Numbered from the stretch's first letter, positions 1 through 12,990 are shown. The stretch is 64,000 nucleotides of DNA from Nageia nagi (GCA_050084985.1 JBITNC010000001.1:129332001-129396000), one strand, 5' to 3'. Notes: generated by a model not told the origin, from the sequence alone. A program made the numbers and translations.

Positions 1-2090
1 AATGTGAAGAAACTAGTTGTTTTCATAGATTTGATTCGTTGTAAGCAAGGCCAAATAGAGAGATTGGACAAGTTTTCTCCTAGATTCATCAAGCTTTGGA
101 GGTCCATTGAACAAAAGGTGGAAGAAATATTTATTGCAAAGGTATTCCATGAAAACATTCATCTTGTTCTTAGTGAAAAAGAGATTGAATATGTTAATGG
201 TCCATTTATGCATATAGTTCATTTTCTTATAGAGAAACAAGAACTCTTAGTAAGGTCTAATTTCCTTAAGTATACATCATCCTCCTCCAACAAAGAAAAT
301 TGTAGGAAACCCTATAACAAAAAGGATGATACTTTAGTTAATGCAATTGAACCATCTCACCAAGACAAACCTAAAGATAGAAAATTAGCTAAAGATATGT
401 ATCCATTACTAATAAAACCAACCAAATATTTGAAGAATGTCTCAAGAAGGGTTTAATCAATTAAATTCAAGGAAAATAAGATGGACCTAATGATGAAAAG
501 CCTAGTTGGTATAGGGAAAATCAATTTTGCAAATATCATCAAATAAAATGGCATAATACAACAAGTTGTTATGTTTTGAGAAAGAAATTAAAATACTTGT
601 TGGATAGTGGTACAATCTCATATGAAATGTATATGCTCAAATTTAAAAATCATGACCTACCCTTTGTCAATATGGTGAATATGATTATCTATGATGATAA
701 TGGTGAACCTATTGATTTTGATGATTAATTCAATCTAAAAGTAGATTTAGATGCAAGTTCAGATTTGGAACAAACATGTAATGCAGCCACAAGATCAAAG
801 AAAGGTATTCCTAACATGGTTTTTGCTATAAATGAGGTATCTTCTAAAACTTCTATTAAGAAAAAGAGGAAAGATAAATGTAAAAAGAGTATTCTACAAA
901 ATATTAAAAATACAAATGCTAAAATTAGTTTACTTGAATTATTTGAAACATATGAAGATCATAGACTAGCATTGTTTGAACTTATTAGTGGTATTGATAT
1001 CGATACACATATTTCTACTAGCTCATTGGTAGGAATGATTACTTGTTTCAAGAATGTTATCACATTTACTAAAGATTAAATCCCTAGTGATGATATCATT
1101 GATAAGTTTTTGCTAATCCATATATGTGTAAAGTTACTAAGAAAAACAATCAAGCATGCATTTGTAGATGGTGATGTAGGTTTAAATATTTGCTCCATTG
1201 ACTTCCTCAAGAAGTTTAGTGATAATTTTATGCCATAATTTGTATGAAAGAAGTACAAGATCATAGGTTATGATAGTGAAATTAAAGCATGTGCCAAACA
1301 TATCGTATTTTCTATTCAATTGGGACCAAAGATAGTGGAAGTCATGACTTATGTGCTAGACAAGAAGCTTCCTTATGACATCCTCCTTGGGAGACCATGG
1401 ATACATCCTATAAGGTGTGTACCATATACATTACATAGATTAATTAAATTTAACCATGATGGACAAGAATATGTAGTTGAAGCAATGGAAGAAAACCCAA
1501 ACATGATTACACAAGTTGGGAATACCATAGTTTCATACAAAAATGTTGAAATCCATAAGGAAAATGATGAAGATATTGAGGAAGATGAAGAAGATAGTGA
1601 CATCATGTAGTTATACAAAGAGATAGGTGTCATTACATATACTATTAGCCATAAGTCATTGAATATGACATTAGACACTTAGGAAGATATTATAAAATGA
1701 AGGATAAATAATGTCTGCACCAAAACCCATGCTCATCTCCACACATGTGTTGTCCTCATTGATACAAATGTATTCAAGATTAGTCAAAATCAAAAGAGGA
1801 TGATGTAAAGAAAATATTGAATAATACTAACACTTAAGAATTAGATTTAGATTTAGACATATACTACAATGAGGTGGAAGCCTATGTTAAGGTCAACAAA
1901 AAGATAAGAACAATAAGGTGTCATGTACCATTAATACCACTAATACATGGAATCCTAAAGGTACAAAGGTAAAGACCTTGGTAGAAATGAATAGGGAGTT
2001 GAAGAGTTACTTGTGAATATGTTTAGGTAAAACAAAAGGAAAAGCAGCCTAGGGAAAGACAAGGTAAATCAAAGAAATTTGGTCTTATAC
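1..2090 (+). pseudogene. Ty3/gypsy gag and protease remnant (element H, left part)
   Basis: This is the gag C-terminus and protease of an old Ty3/gypsy element whose start lies outside the window. An open stretch at 4-456 is followed near 520-600 by a degenerate CCHC-like knuckle (CKYHQIKWHNTTSC), typical of gypsy gag. The protease remnant lies at about 1090-1610; its best-preserved part is YDILLGRPWIH near 1372, the conserved C-terminal block of retropepsin-like gypsy proteases, with a diverged VDGDVGLNICS in place of the active-site region. Stops and frameshifts interrupt it throughout, so it is not functional. The matching reverse transcriptase resumes at about 3425, beyond a solo LTR insertion. 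Confidence 0.75.
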
Positions 2091-2095
2091 AGTAG

Positions 2096-2937
2096 TGTAG
2101 ACACCTAAAAATGTCCCTTTTTAACTAGTAAACATTGGAATAATCATAACTCTTTGTGAAAATATAAAATAGGTTTAAAAACCATACTATTGGATAGCTC
2201 TCATCGAGTACATGCAAAATGAGTGGTCATAGGACCCTTTTTTAGCAAAAATTGGCTATTTGGCGGTCACTTTAATATTGTTATAAAAACTAAAAACTAG
2301 TCGCCAACGACCCAAAATAATCGTTGACATTTTAAGAGGATTATCGGCATCCACATAGTAATCGTCGGTGACTCTGTAATAGCCAAATAAGAAACCAAAA
2401 TAATAAAAGAAAGTTGTAACATCTCATTCTTCCAAGATGATGTGGATAGAGGGGGTCAGTTACGACCTACGATGGCTTTTCACTTCCCCTTACCAGCCTT
2501 AGAAAATCTCACCCAAAAATCTATAAATACAAGCCAAAACAAAGCAATAGGGACCCAATTTTTTGAAGGAGGGTAATGCTACCAAAATCTTGTGAGCTCA
2601 TACCTTTTTATTGTTTTATGCTAGTTTCAATTTAATACATGTCATACATAGATGCTTTGATGTTATTATCTTTTGCATGTGTGTAGGATTTACAAGTTGT
2701 CCATCTCAAGGAGAGAAGCAAGCAAATCAAAAACAATGAAGATCTAATACTCTCATTTTGGCAAATGGCATTTGTAAAAGTCCATTCCAAGGGCAAATTG
2801 TAGTTTGAGCTGAAAATCAATATCAATTCATAATTACAACATTTCTACCTATTTTACATACTTTGAAGTTCAATGAAAATTTAATAATAATTGTATTTCA
2901 TGTTATTCTACATTCCAGCTCTATTTTCACTGTAACA
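2096..2937 (+). mobile_element. Solo LTR inserted in element H, with target duplication
   Basis: An 842-bp block starts TGTAGACACCTAAAAATG and ends ACTGTAACA. It is flanked by AGTAG on both sides (2091-2095 and 2938-2942), a perfect 5-bp target site duplication. It contains a TATA-box-like TATAAAT at 2522-2528 but no coding capacity. It separates the protease (left) from the RT (right) of element H, so it went in later. Its first 18 bases match the start of the gypsy LTR at 59189 and nearly match the one at 8225, so it belongs to a related gypsy family. A solo LTR normally arises by recombination between the two LTRs of a full element. Confidence 0.85.
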
Positions 2938-3280
2938 AGTAGTAACAAAAAGTTTGACATAGAATTAGAATTGTAATCAGTCAATATGGTTGAGTTGCCA
3001 TCAAAAATCAAGGGCAAATCTCCAAATAAGGATAGTGCCCATGATAGCTCTAATGCCTACACTAAATATTTGTGCTCATGCTAATCTTAGCACCCACATA
3101 GAGGAAATAGATCATGATTCCTCTTACGCTATGCTTGATAGGATAATTTCTAGGTCTATTAATGTGTTTGAAATGGATGATGCACTTTTGTACAAGCTAG
3201 GAGCATAATCAAAGTTCAAACCATTCCATCCCAAGAGGCAAGGCAAGGTTTCTTTTCATCTTGTTGCCTATTTTGGAGGA

Positions 3281-3342
3281 TATAGTAGGTTATTCCCTAC
3301 TATAATAGCCTACCTGCTTCTTTCATTACATATAGTAGGCTA
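3281..3342. repeat. Pair of short hairpin-forming inverted repeats
   Basis: TATAGTAGG (3281-3289) pairs with CCTACTATA (3296-3304), and TAGCCTAC (3306-3313) pairs with GTAGGCTA (3335-3342). They lie in the spacer of element H between the solo LTR and the RT region, just before a GT run. No function is evident. Confidence 0.5.
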
Positions 3343-3353
3343 GGTAGCTAGGG

Positions 3354-3376
3354 GTGTGTGTGTGTGTGTGTGTGTG
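3354..3376 (+). repeat. (GT)n microsatellite
   Basis: An uninterrupted 23-base GT run, likely length-polymorphic. Confidence 0.95.
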
Positions 3377-3424
3377 ACATTCTTTCTCTCATGTCATAAC
3401 ATAATTGGGGTAATTGCCTAACCT

Positions 3425-5300
3425 TTCTTAACCTGGTGATGAGATACCATGGTTGAATGAGCCTCCTATTAAGATAAACTTTAGTACAAAAGAGTTACCA
3501 AAGATCATTCAGATTGGAACATAAATCATTAGAGAAGACAAGCAAATATATCATTAGTTCTTGATAGGATTCAAGGACATGCTTTCTTGGAAATATAGTA
3601 ATATGACAAGATTAGATCTAACCTTTATGACTCACAATATGGTGGTATAGGAAGGTTCCAAGCCTATACAATAGAAAATAAGAATAATGCATTCAAAGCA
3701 TTCTTTGTTAGTCAAGAAGAAGATTGAAAAATATCACAAAATAGGATTTAATGAGCCCATTAACTCTTCACCTTATTTAGCCAACATCATTCCAAATTTG
3801 AAACCAAATGGAGAAATTAGATGTTGCATAGATTTTAGGGATTTAAATAAGGCTTTTCCAAAGGATAACTTTCCATTGCTACACATTGACAAAATTATCG
3901 ATTCTATAGCAAGACATGAGATGTTATCATGCATGTATGGTTTCTCAAGATACAATCAAATTAGAAATCAACAAAGAGGATCAGCATAAGAAAACTTTTA
4001 CCATACCTTGGGGAATATTTTGTTGGGTATTCATGCCATTTGGTCTCAAAAATGCAGGGGCAATGTACTAAAGAGAAATGGTAACTATGTTTCATGACCT
4101 TATTTATAAATTAGTTGAATTTTATATTGATTATATTCTTGCTAAATCTACTAAGAAAGAGAATCATTTAGAGGAATTAAGAGTAATTATCAAAAGGATG
4201 AAACAAATTAACTTGAATTTAAATCCTAAGAAGTGGTTTTTTAGGATATCTAATGACAAGTTGTTTGGTTATATTGTATCTAGAAGAGGCATAGAGATAG
4301 ATCCTGAAAAGGTCAAAGCTATAATGGATATGCCTCCATCAAAAAACATTAGATAGCTCAAAATTCTTTAAGGAAAGTTACAAGTAGTTAAGAGGTTCCT
4401 ATCTTAGTTAGCAGATAGAATAGCTCCATTTTCTTACTTACTCAAGAAGGGGAATTAGTTCATATGGACAAAGGAGTGTCAAAAGGCATTTGAATACATC
4501 AATATTTACTTGCTTAACGATCCTATTTTACAACTAGTTGATCACACCAAACCTTTATACTTGTATATCTTAGCTATAGCTAATGCTATTGGGATAGTCC
4601 TTATGTAACTTGACAATAAAAATAAGAATAGGGCTATGTACTATTTATCTAAAATACTATAGAATGCAGAAATCAGTTACACACTAATAGAGAAGTTATA
4701 TTAGGCCATAGTCTACACAACTTAGAATTTGGGGCACTACATGATCACCAACACTACCTTCATTGTGGCTCAAGTTGATCCATTAATCTATTTGTTATCA
4801 AAACCATAGTTGTAAGGAAGACCAGCCAAATAGATAATGGAACTCCAAGAGTTTAATTTCCTTTACACCTACCAAAAAGTAGTCAAGGGATAAGTTATAG
4901 CTAATTTACTTGTAGCAGTACCATGTGATGAAAATAGTAACATGAGCTTGTGGTACTAGCTGAGAAGTGTGAGGATAACACATGGATACTATTCTTTGAT
5001 GGCTTCAAATATTTACAAGGGGCTAGGGTAAGAATTTTGAGTGCACAAACAACATAAATGAGTATGAGGCTTTAGTCTTAGGATTAAAGGCAGCAATCAA
5101 CCTTGGAATCAATAAGATCAAAGTTTATAGTAACTCAAATCTTGTCATCAATCACATAAATGATTCTTACAACACAAAAGATGAGAAATTATAGCCATAT
5201 AAACACCTAGTAACTACAATGGTTCAAAGGTGATTTACACATATTCAGTTTGAGAATATTTTAAGGAATAATAACAAATTTGTGGATACCATGGATAATG
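3425..5300 (+). pseudogene. Ty3/gypsy reverse transcriptase and RNase H remnant (element H)
   Basis: The RT of element H begins with a linker containing DMLSWKYSNM. Its core holds NGEIRCCIDFRDLNKAFPKD (near 3808) and the catalytic block FYIDYILAKS (near 4113), where family members have Y-V/I-D-D; the second aspartate is replaced by tyrosine, so the enzyme would be dead even without stops. RNase H-like sequence follows (WTKECQKAFEYI near 4470; IMELQEFNFLYTY near 4835). Several stops are TAG or TAA at positions where relatives have glutamine. Order RT then RNase H then integrase identifies Ty3/gypsy rather than copia. Confidence 0.85.
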
Positions 5301-5399
5301 TTGCTTCACTAACACCTATTTCATTTGAATATGAAGAAACCATAATTAAAATCAACAACCTTATACATTGTTTATTTTTTGATGATGATGAATTTTAAG

Positions 5400-6700
5400 G
5401 GTTATTCAAGAGGGAATCATTCATATGTGTTATTCTCTCATTACACACATGGTATACTAATATCTACAACTACCTTAAGAAAGGAAAGATTTTGGATTCA
5501 TGTTAGTCCAAGTTCCTCAAATGGAGGTTGAAATGCATGTCTAAAAGGTATGTAATTATTAGGGATATTCTTTACAAAAGGCAATTTGATGTTACTTTTC
5601 TTAAATATCTAAATGAAACAAAAGAAAATAAGGCTATGGAACAAGTACATGATAGCATAAATGGAGGTCATTTCAATGGTAAATCCATTTATCATAAGCT
5701 CTTAAGACTAGGTTATTATTGGCCATCTATGGAAAAGGATTGCATTTTACATGTTCAAAAATATGAAAAATGTCAAAAGCATGCTAACTTGAAATAGGAT
5801 CCTTCAAGTGAAATAGCAACAATGATATCACCTTGGCCTTTTGCAATTTGGGCCTTGGATTTAATTTGTGTTATCAATCCCAAATCTAGTGAGGCATATA
5901 AATTCATATTAGTTGCTACAAAATACTTCACAAAATGGGAAGAATTTGTACTTTGAGGTCATATAAAGGACCTCAATTATGAATTTCATGACTTAAAACA
6001 TCATAACTAGATTTGATGTTCCATCTCATATCATGATAATGGGAAGAACTTCAAGCACAAACAAGTTAGGGAATTTTGCAAGGATTTCAAGATCAAGAAA
6101 ATGTTATCATCAACATATTACTCATAAGGTAGTGGACAATCAAAATCAAACAATAACATAATTATCAACATCTTATGCAAGAAAGTTAAGAAGAATCACA
6201 TAGATTAGCATTCATAGCTTGTATATGCATTATGGGTATATAGAAAAAGCATTAGATTAGCTGCAAGTTGTAATCCATTTTCATTATTCTATGAAGATGA
6301 GGCATTCTTACTATTGGAGGTAGAAATACCATCATTAATGGTATCTCTGGAAGGCATAATTGATAGGGAAGAGTAGCAAAAAGAAAGACTAAGGCAACTA
6401 GAAGGATTGGATGAATAGAGAGTTCATGCCTTAAAACATCTTAGAGCTTATCAAAAAAGAGCCAACAAAGTAAATTGAAATAATATTGTACCAAAAGAGT
6501 TCCAATTAGGTGATCTAATACTCAAGGGTAATCATCACAAGTCACAGGCTAAAAAGCAAGACAAAGGCAAGTTTGAGATCAATTAGATTGGTTCCTACAT
6601 CATTAAGACCAAGTATTCAAACAATGCATACATATTAGCAATAATTGATGGAAAAGTTGATAAATTTTAACAAATGCAAAACACTTGAAGCCCTTTAATG
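5400..6700 (+). pseudogene. Ty3/gypsy integrase remnant (element H)
   Basis: The H-H-C-C zinc-binding domain is readable at 5528-5797 (His-x-His spacing around HDSINGGHF, then CEKCQKHA). The catalytic core follows with stops (PWPFAIWALDLI near 5830) and then the C-terminal part (AASCNPFSLFYEDEAFL near 6260; GKFEINQIGSYI near 6570), a layout usual in plant gypsy integrases. About ten in-frame stops remove function. Confidence 0.8.
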
Positions 6701-8224
6701 CATAAAGGAAGCTTATCACATAGGTTCTAGAGATCATCCTTCAGTTGGTCATCAGTACAGAGGTCAAATATCATGATCCTAACTTTATTCCTATTCTATT
6801 AAGCTAGCACTCGCACTAGCTTTCTATATAAAAATCATCAATCATAGTAGCACTTGCATTGATTTTTTAACATAATTTAGATCTAAAAACAATCATAAGG
6901 ATCAACATTCACATTTAATTTAAAAAACCATGTGGTAGCTTTAGATATTAGTCAGTAAATTTTCATTGCCATACCAATGACATTGGTAAAACAAGTCATG
7001 TAGATGATGCCTTGGGTAATCCAATGTTGTTATTAGACACCACACATAAGCCAAATCACTCAATATATTCATATATTAATGCTAGAAAAATTTCAACATC
7101 TAAATCAAAGCAAGGCTTAGAACCTATGTTACCTTTCATACCTATGCTAACATTAGCATCCACACTAACATTTTTGTAGAACAAATCAACTTGTTCATCA
7201 TAGGTAAGTACATGTATCATTTTCTACTCTCTTATCTTTAATTTATGATTTTAATTCAACCATATCATGATTCATTATTTTCTTAGCACATCATGCCCTT
7301 GTTGGGTGGATGTTAAATAACCATAATTATTTTTTATCATTTGGTTAGTACTAAACCAACCATTTTTCTTAATTACATAGTGATTGGGACTAAACTAATC
7401 ATTAATCTAATGACCACATTATCACTGGTACTATAATCATGTATGATTGGGAAATATTCAAACCAATCATCCCTTAATCACATCTATGAATAGGGCATGT
7501 ACCCCATGATGATGAGCAGTATATCACATAGCATGCTTGGGAAATATTCAAACCAACCATGTATTTGAGTCATCTTTTCTAGTTGCATCTTAACTAACCT
7601 TTATCTTTGATTCACCTTTATTAGTTGGGTCTTAACTAATCATCACCATGAAGTTCTTCTTGATTCATATGTTGCATCTAAGAATGGGGCATGTACCTCA
7701 TGACTATGTTAATATATATGGTTTTGGTTGCATGTTTTCCATTTAGGAATGGGCATGTACTCCATGAAAATGTGGAAACATCTTTATCATGATTACTTAT
7801 GTATGCATCTAATAATGAAACATTGAGTATTTATGTATTTAGTATTCTCAAGATGATGTATGTATATTATATTTATTTCATCCTAGCTCCATTATTGCTA
7901 TATCATTTATGATGAAATGCTATGATGTTCTCTCTTATTATCACTACTATATATTTTATGAGTTAACAATCATATATGTGCTTGGAAGTGTGTGTCTCTT
8001 ATTTTTATATTTTTCATTCTTTGTTCTTAGTTGATTCTACTATGTGCAAGCCATTACATCTCACAACCAAGGTAAAGAGGGGAAATATACATCATCAAAT
8101 CCTTGATGATTTATAAAATTAAAATAGGGAAGTGTCAAAATTTTCTTCTCTTTACCTTTACTTCTTTTGCAAGAATAATGTTATTTCAAGATTCCATTTC
8201 ATTATACTTACAAAGAGGGACATT
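6701..8224 (+). other. 3' non-coding region of element H
   Basis: No coding sequence is recognisable. The stretch has diverged repeats: GGGCATGTAC-type motifs at about 7488, 7682 and 7747, each followed by a CATGA-type sequence, and a GGGAAATATTCAAACCAA motif twice (7449 and 7539). A purine-rich tract (AAAGAGGGA, about 8212-8220) just before 8225 is a plausible polypurine tract. Confidence 0.5.
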
Positions 8225-8260
8225 TGTTGACACCTAAAAATGATCCCCTTAACATGGTCC
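8225..8260 (+). mobile_element. Start of probable 3' LTR of element H
   Basis: TGTTGACACCTAAAAATG directly follows a polypurine-like tract and closely resembles the 5' ends of the LTRs at 2096 and 59189. Only this terminus is recognisable; I could not place the right end, so only the terminus is annotated. Confidence 0.55.
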
Positions 8261-11139
8261 CACCTAGGTGCAACTTTACACACACCTTTAGTCACATTTA
8301 ATCACATTTTAATAATATTTTCCATATTTCTCATGTTGTATTCTTATATTTTATGTTAGGTACACTAAGATGGCTTCAACCTATATTCGAGGGATCAAAT
8401 GGTAAATCACATATAATATAAATGTAAGTATCTCTAACTTGGGGAAAGCATATCAAGATTACATCTTGATAGTTGGTATCCTACACTTGGGTGTTTCTAA
8501 ATGCTACCTATTGAGATTAGAATCTTGTTATCACTTGATCAAATATCTATCATCCAATTTCATGATCATATGCTTGGTTCAACTTATCATCATCTTTATT
8601 GTCATCAATACTTGTTGGTGAATCTCATTCCTCAGGAACATTTGCACTTATGTTGGTATTCGAGCTCATGCTGAGCTCTCAAAGACTAGAACCTATATTG
8701 ATGTTTATTATATATTTTGCCTTGGGTTTCACATAGCAAGGTCACCACTCTTTGATAATTTCATCTATCATATCCTTGATCTCGATATAGGTAAGGATAC
8801 ATAGGTATTTATCTCTCATTCAATTTCTTTCACTTTAGTGCTTGTAGCTCATTTTACATCTTGACATCAATGTAATTTCATTATTTTGTTATTGCATTAT
8901 TATATTTCCTTAGTCATGTATATTTATTTGATTTAATTAGCATAGATAAATCATATAATAAATATTTATGTGCACTTTGGTTCATTTAGAGTAAAACCTT
9001 AGGTGATATATCAATATTGTAACTTAGATATTTTGTATACTTCATAATTCTATTATTTTGGTTAGTTGTATATAGGTTGTAGTTTTTATATTTTCTTTAG
9101 ATTCATGTTACCATTGGTAGATATTTTTCAAATCTAAAGCTATATATACAATTCCTATCGCTGTAATAAAAGAGGTTGGATCTTTCAGCATTTTCCCCTT
9201 GGTAATGGAATATCTATTTTTTCATACCAAATTGAGTATGGTGGCCTTTGCCCTTTTATTTCACCATATAGTATTTGGATGGCTTAAATGGTTGCATTAT
9301 TTGTATATTTTCTATTCTCCATGGTATGAAGAATGAGATAGTCATGACTATAGCCTCTACTCTCTTGTAACTAAATAATGGATAGTAACATGAAGGGGTG
9401 GCTATGAACTAGGGGTTCTTCCTCCAAGTTATGAAAGAATTGTTGGAAGCTTGGGTTGGCCTAGAGAAACACCATTTCCCTTTCTTCCTTGCACTCTTCA
9501 TATTTTAACTCTTTTAGTTACTCTATCCTTTTCCTTTTAACCATTTTTATGATGGATAAGTCATCACTCTAATAAAACCAAAAATCAAAATTCAAAATTA
9601 GATTGCCTCCTTTGTCTATGATAAGTATTTTAAAGGGTATACATATTTATCTATGGGAAGTAAACCTTATTATTCTTAGTTCCAAGAGCTTCAATGAATG
9701 GGCAATATTGTCTATTCTATGAGAGATGAATCCCATCCAAACTAGACATTTTTACAAGATGAATGTGCAATCTCATTTGTTAGAGACCTAAGTAGGACCA
9801 TCCTCCATAAAATTGGATCACTGGAAGCTCAATATCCTATTCACCTCTCTATCTATGGGATGTGTCTAAAGAAGATTATGAGATACTGATCTTTGGTATC
9901 TTGTATTTTTGAACCAAAAGCCACTTACATACGAAGAGATTCTTTGAGGAAAGTTTATCTCTAATGTTCCTAGAATTTCAATTGTTTAATGGATTATAGT
10001 TTTATTTATGAATGATGGTCACTCAATTGTTTAAATGGCTCGCCAAGCACCATACTAGACATAAAATATGATGGTTAGATCAGCTAAAAATTGATTCATC
10101 CAAGGATGGTTGGTTCATGAGAATGAATGAATCCAAGACCCCCCTTTTTCATAAGGCACCAACAAGTTGGATTGCATTTTTTGAATCAATATAAAATTTG
10201 GTTGAATATGGAATTTCAAGAATCATCACATATTAATTTGTCACATTTGAATCTTCAAGTGCTTGCAAACAAAAATTACACACTATCAAATACATAAAAT
10301 CGTGAACATAATTATTTATCTTAGGGAAATAAATGTATAAAAACCCCAACAAAAGAACTTTCTATAAGAGTTGATCCTCCATATAATACTTCATCTCATT
10401 CAAAGTCACTTCTAAAATTATTTTACTCTAGCCACATCTATATGTGCGAAGAAAAACATACCAAGTCTACCACATACTCATCATGCTTTCTAATGATGCA
10501 AAGTACCACCTTCACACCATAACATCCCTCTTAATACAATATATAATTGATAACTTTATCTAAAAGAGATCATGAGAATGGTGTATATGTCCAATTATTC
10601 AATCATTGAATGGTCCTTGATATTCCTCTTGAACTCCTCTTGTTCATGTTATCTCCTTCCCTAAAGAGTGCATCCATGGTATTATCTATAATAATGTCCC
10701 CAAAAAATTCCTCTTATACCATATCCATCCAAGATGCAACTCTTCTATATGGAATTATATATTTGCCTCAACATGAGGTCTTTACTTCTCTCCCACCATG
10801 GGAGTATATCTTTTACAAAAGAAGGATGATTTACAAATGAACATATAAGCCTCCTTTTATAATGTTCAATGGGCATAAGATTACAAATGAGAGGTTATAA
10901 CACATATTCTCTTCATTCACATATTCTCCAACATGATCCTTTCCTCTCCTTTGAATCTTTATTTTTGTTGGTTTCTCATTTTTACATATGGCTCTCTTAT
11001 TAGAAAGCCTTCAAAACACATGCATGCATGATATTCATAAAAGCCCCTATTTTTAAAATTTATCACCTCCCCTTTTAATTTTTAAGCCCCTCATGGTAAA
11101 CTTGTATATAGTAAATAATAACCCCTTACCATTTTATCA
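8261..11139. other. AT-rich intergenic or decayed repeat DNA
   Basis: I recognise no gene. A minus-strand TATA-box-like TATAAAAGG lies at 10853-10861 in sequence resembling an LTR promoter, but no terminus, primer binding site or partner LTR was found. The small open frames here (8439-8621, 10610-10840) match no family I know. Confidence 0.4.
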
Positions 11140-11700
11140 AAAAAAATGAATGAACTACGTTTACACTCAAATTGTTTTAAAAGTTTCTTACAACAAGAAA
11201 TACAAAATTCTTTATAACAAAACAATGGATAAACAAATTGCATTTACAATATAAATGTATAAACAAACATTAAAAGTTACTTACAATAAGAAATACAAAA
11301 TTATTTATATAAAAGAATAGATAAAAAAACTACATTTACACCAGTAATAAAGAAATGACCTATGTTTACACTAGTTTAAACAAACATCATTTACACTCAA
11401 ACTAGTTTAAAATTTTCTTACAACAAGAAATGCAAAATTATTTACAACAAAAAATGGATAAATGAATTACATTTACACCAATGTATAAATGAAGTTCGTT
11501 TACACCCAAATTGGTTTAAAAAAATTACATTTACACTCAAAGAGGTTTAAAAATTGATTACAATAAGAAATGCAAAATTCTTTATAACAAAAATAATGGA
11601 TTAAAAAACTAAGTTTAAAGGGCAATGTATAAATTAAGTACATTTACATGGGTTCAACAAACAATGTTTATACCAAAATTGGGTAAACAAAGTGTTTTAA
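11140..11700 (+). repeat. Degenerate direct-repeat array
   Basis: A module containing TTACAACAAGAAATGCAAAA, an A-rich spacer with ATGGATAAATGAATTACATTTACACC-like sequence, and TTTACACNCAAANTNGTTTAAA recurs about four times (cores near 11189, 11281, 11419 and 11559; spacing 92, 138 and 140 bp). The repeats are diverged and non-coding. One copy in opposite orientation lies at about 12850-12990, so the pair could be the arms of a decayed DNA transposon. Confidence 0.6.
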
Positions 11701-12307
11701 TACCTATACTACATTAAAAAAATTATACAACAAGACATGTAGGAAAAATATATAAGAATACATAAGCCTTGGTAATTGTTTGACAAGTTGCATGATGCAA
11801 CACAATTTCATAGACTTCAATAATTATAAGATATGCACAAAATCAATTTAATTTTTAAGCATATGCAATTTTCAAGTGTAAATTTAAACTCAGTAACCTT
11901 TGCAAGCATTCTTTCAACATATGCATTATTCTTGCAATGAATCATTATGCATACATGATAGACCACCTTGATCGTGTGTTCTATCTTAAGGAAGATTTGA
12001 ACTTTATATTACCAAAACTAATCATCGAAAACTATTGGCAGTCACTTATACATTTCCTTTGTAATTTTATAAGTATTAAAATTATTAATTGTATTGTATT
12101 TTCAAATTAGTCATTACTCGAGTCACATTCTAATAAAATATGCATAATGAATAGTCACATATTTTAAAAACCAAAACCCTTTCTTTCATTACAAAAACAC
12201 ATTTGTAATGGGAAAATGATATTAAAGCTAAGAATGAAATAATCTTCTAGATAGAGATTAGGTGGTGTCAAAAGACACTATAGAAATAAAAACAGTGAGA
12301 GTTGATA
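11701..12307. other. Spacer between the repeat array and the H4 pseudogene
   Basis: AT-rich sequence in which I see no gene or clear repeat. Confidence 0.4.
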
Positions 12308-12608
12308 TTAGTTGTTGAATCCATATAGGTTTCTTCCCTACCTCTTCAAGACGTACACAACATTCATGGCAATGATTATCTTCCTACGATCATGCTCAAT
12401 GTAGGTAGGTGTAGGTGAAAATATCCCTTATCACATTCTCAAGGACTATCTTAAGAATTTCACATGTCTCTTCATAGATAAGATGAGATAAGAACACTTA
12501 TGCACTTCACACCTCCTCTCCTTGCAAGGCGTTGAATGGCAAGCTTAGTGGACCTTCATGTGCCTCTTCAATCATCCTTTTCCCAAATCCTTCCATCCCT
12601 TCTCACAT
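12308..12608 (-). pseudogene. Histone H4 pseudogene
   Basis: On the minus strand the sequence aligns along the whole of histone H4, the core nucleosome histone. N-terminal part: KDLGKG then LKRHMKV (canonical GLGKGGAKRHRKV). Middle: RLARRGGVK followed by C-I-S. C-terminal half: YEET, ILKIVLENVIRDIFTY, EHDRRK, AMNVVYVLKR, a TAG at the usual glutamine, then GRNLYGFNN and a TAA at the normal end (12308-12310). About 301 bp remain of the usual 312. Damage: several stops, loss of part of the LRDNIQGIT segment, a small insertion before YEET and an extra Y-I in the TYTEH segment. No intron and no clear poly(A) tail or target duplication; it may be a processed copy or a captured fragment. Confidence 0.85.
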
Positions 12609-12849
12609 CAAACATTTTTAAATATCAAATATAAAGAGATGGTGCAAGTACATTTGTTTGTGTGAAAGACGAAGCTTGGTGGATGATCTTATAGGCATGC
12701 CCATAAATTTTGATTTCCCTTCCCTCTTTATGAAATTCAATATACATCGTTAGTTTTATGTTGATACATGCAAGTCCACCATGGAAACATCACCCACCTA
12801 ATTGAATATGATGTGGGCAGTAAAGCATGGTTAAGTAGCTATCCCTTCA

Positions 12850-12990
12850 TTTAAACCAGTTTGGTGTAAGCATTGGTCATTTACTCTGTTTAAAAGTACT
12901 TTGTTTATTGATTTTTAGTTTAAATGTAATTCATTTATCCATTTTTTTGTTATAAATAAATTTGCATTTCTTGTTGTAACCAACTTTTAA
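12850..12990 (-). repeat. Inverted copy of the 11140-11700 repeat module
   Basis: The reverse complement reads TTACAACAAGAAATGCAAA-like sequence followed by an ATGGATAAATGAATTACATTT-like segment and, further on, TTACACCAAACTGGTTTAAA, matching the module near 11405-11520 over roughly 110 bp. The H4 pseudogene lies between the two orientations. Confidence 0.6.

Noticed and set aside
9480-10150. Possible decayed coding frame
   Set aside because: Two competing frames both look partly open, neither resembles a known family, and there is no supporting context.
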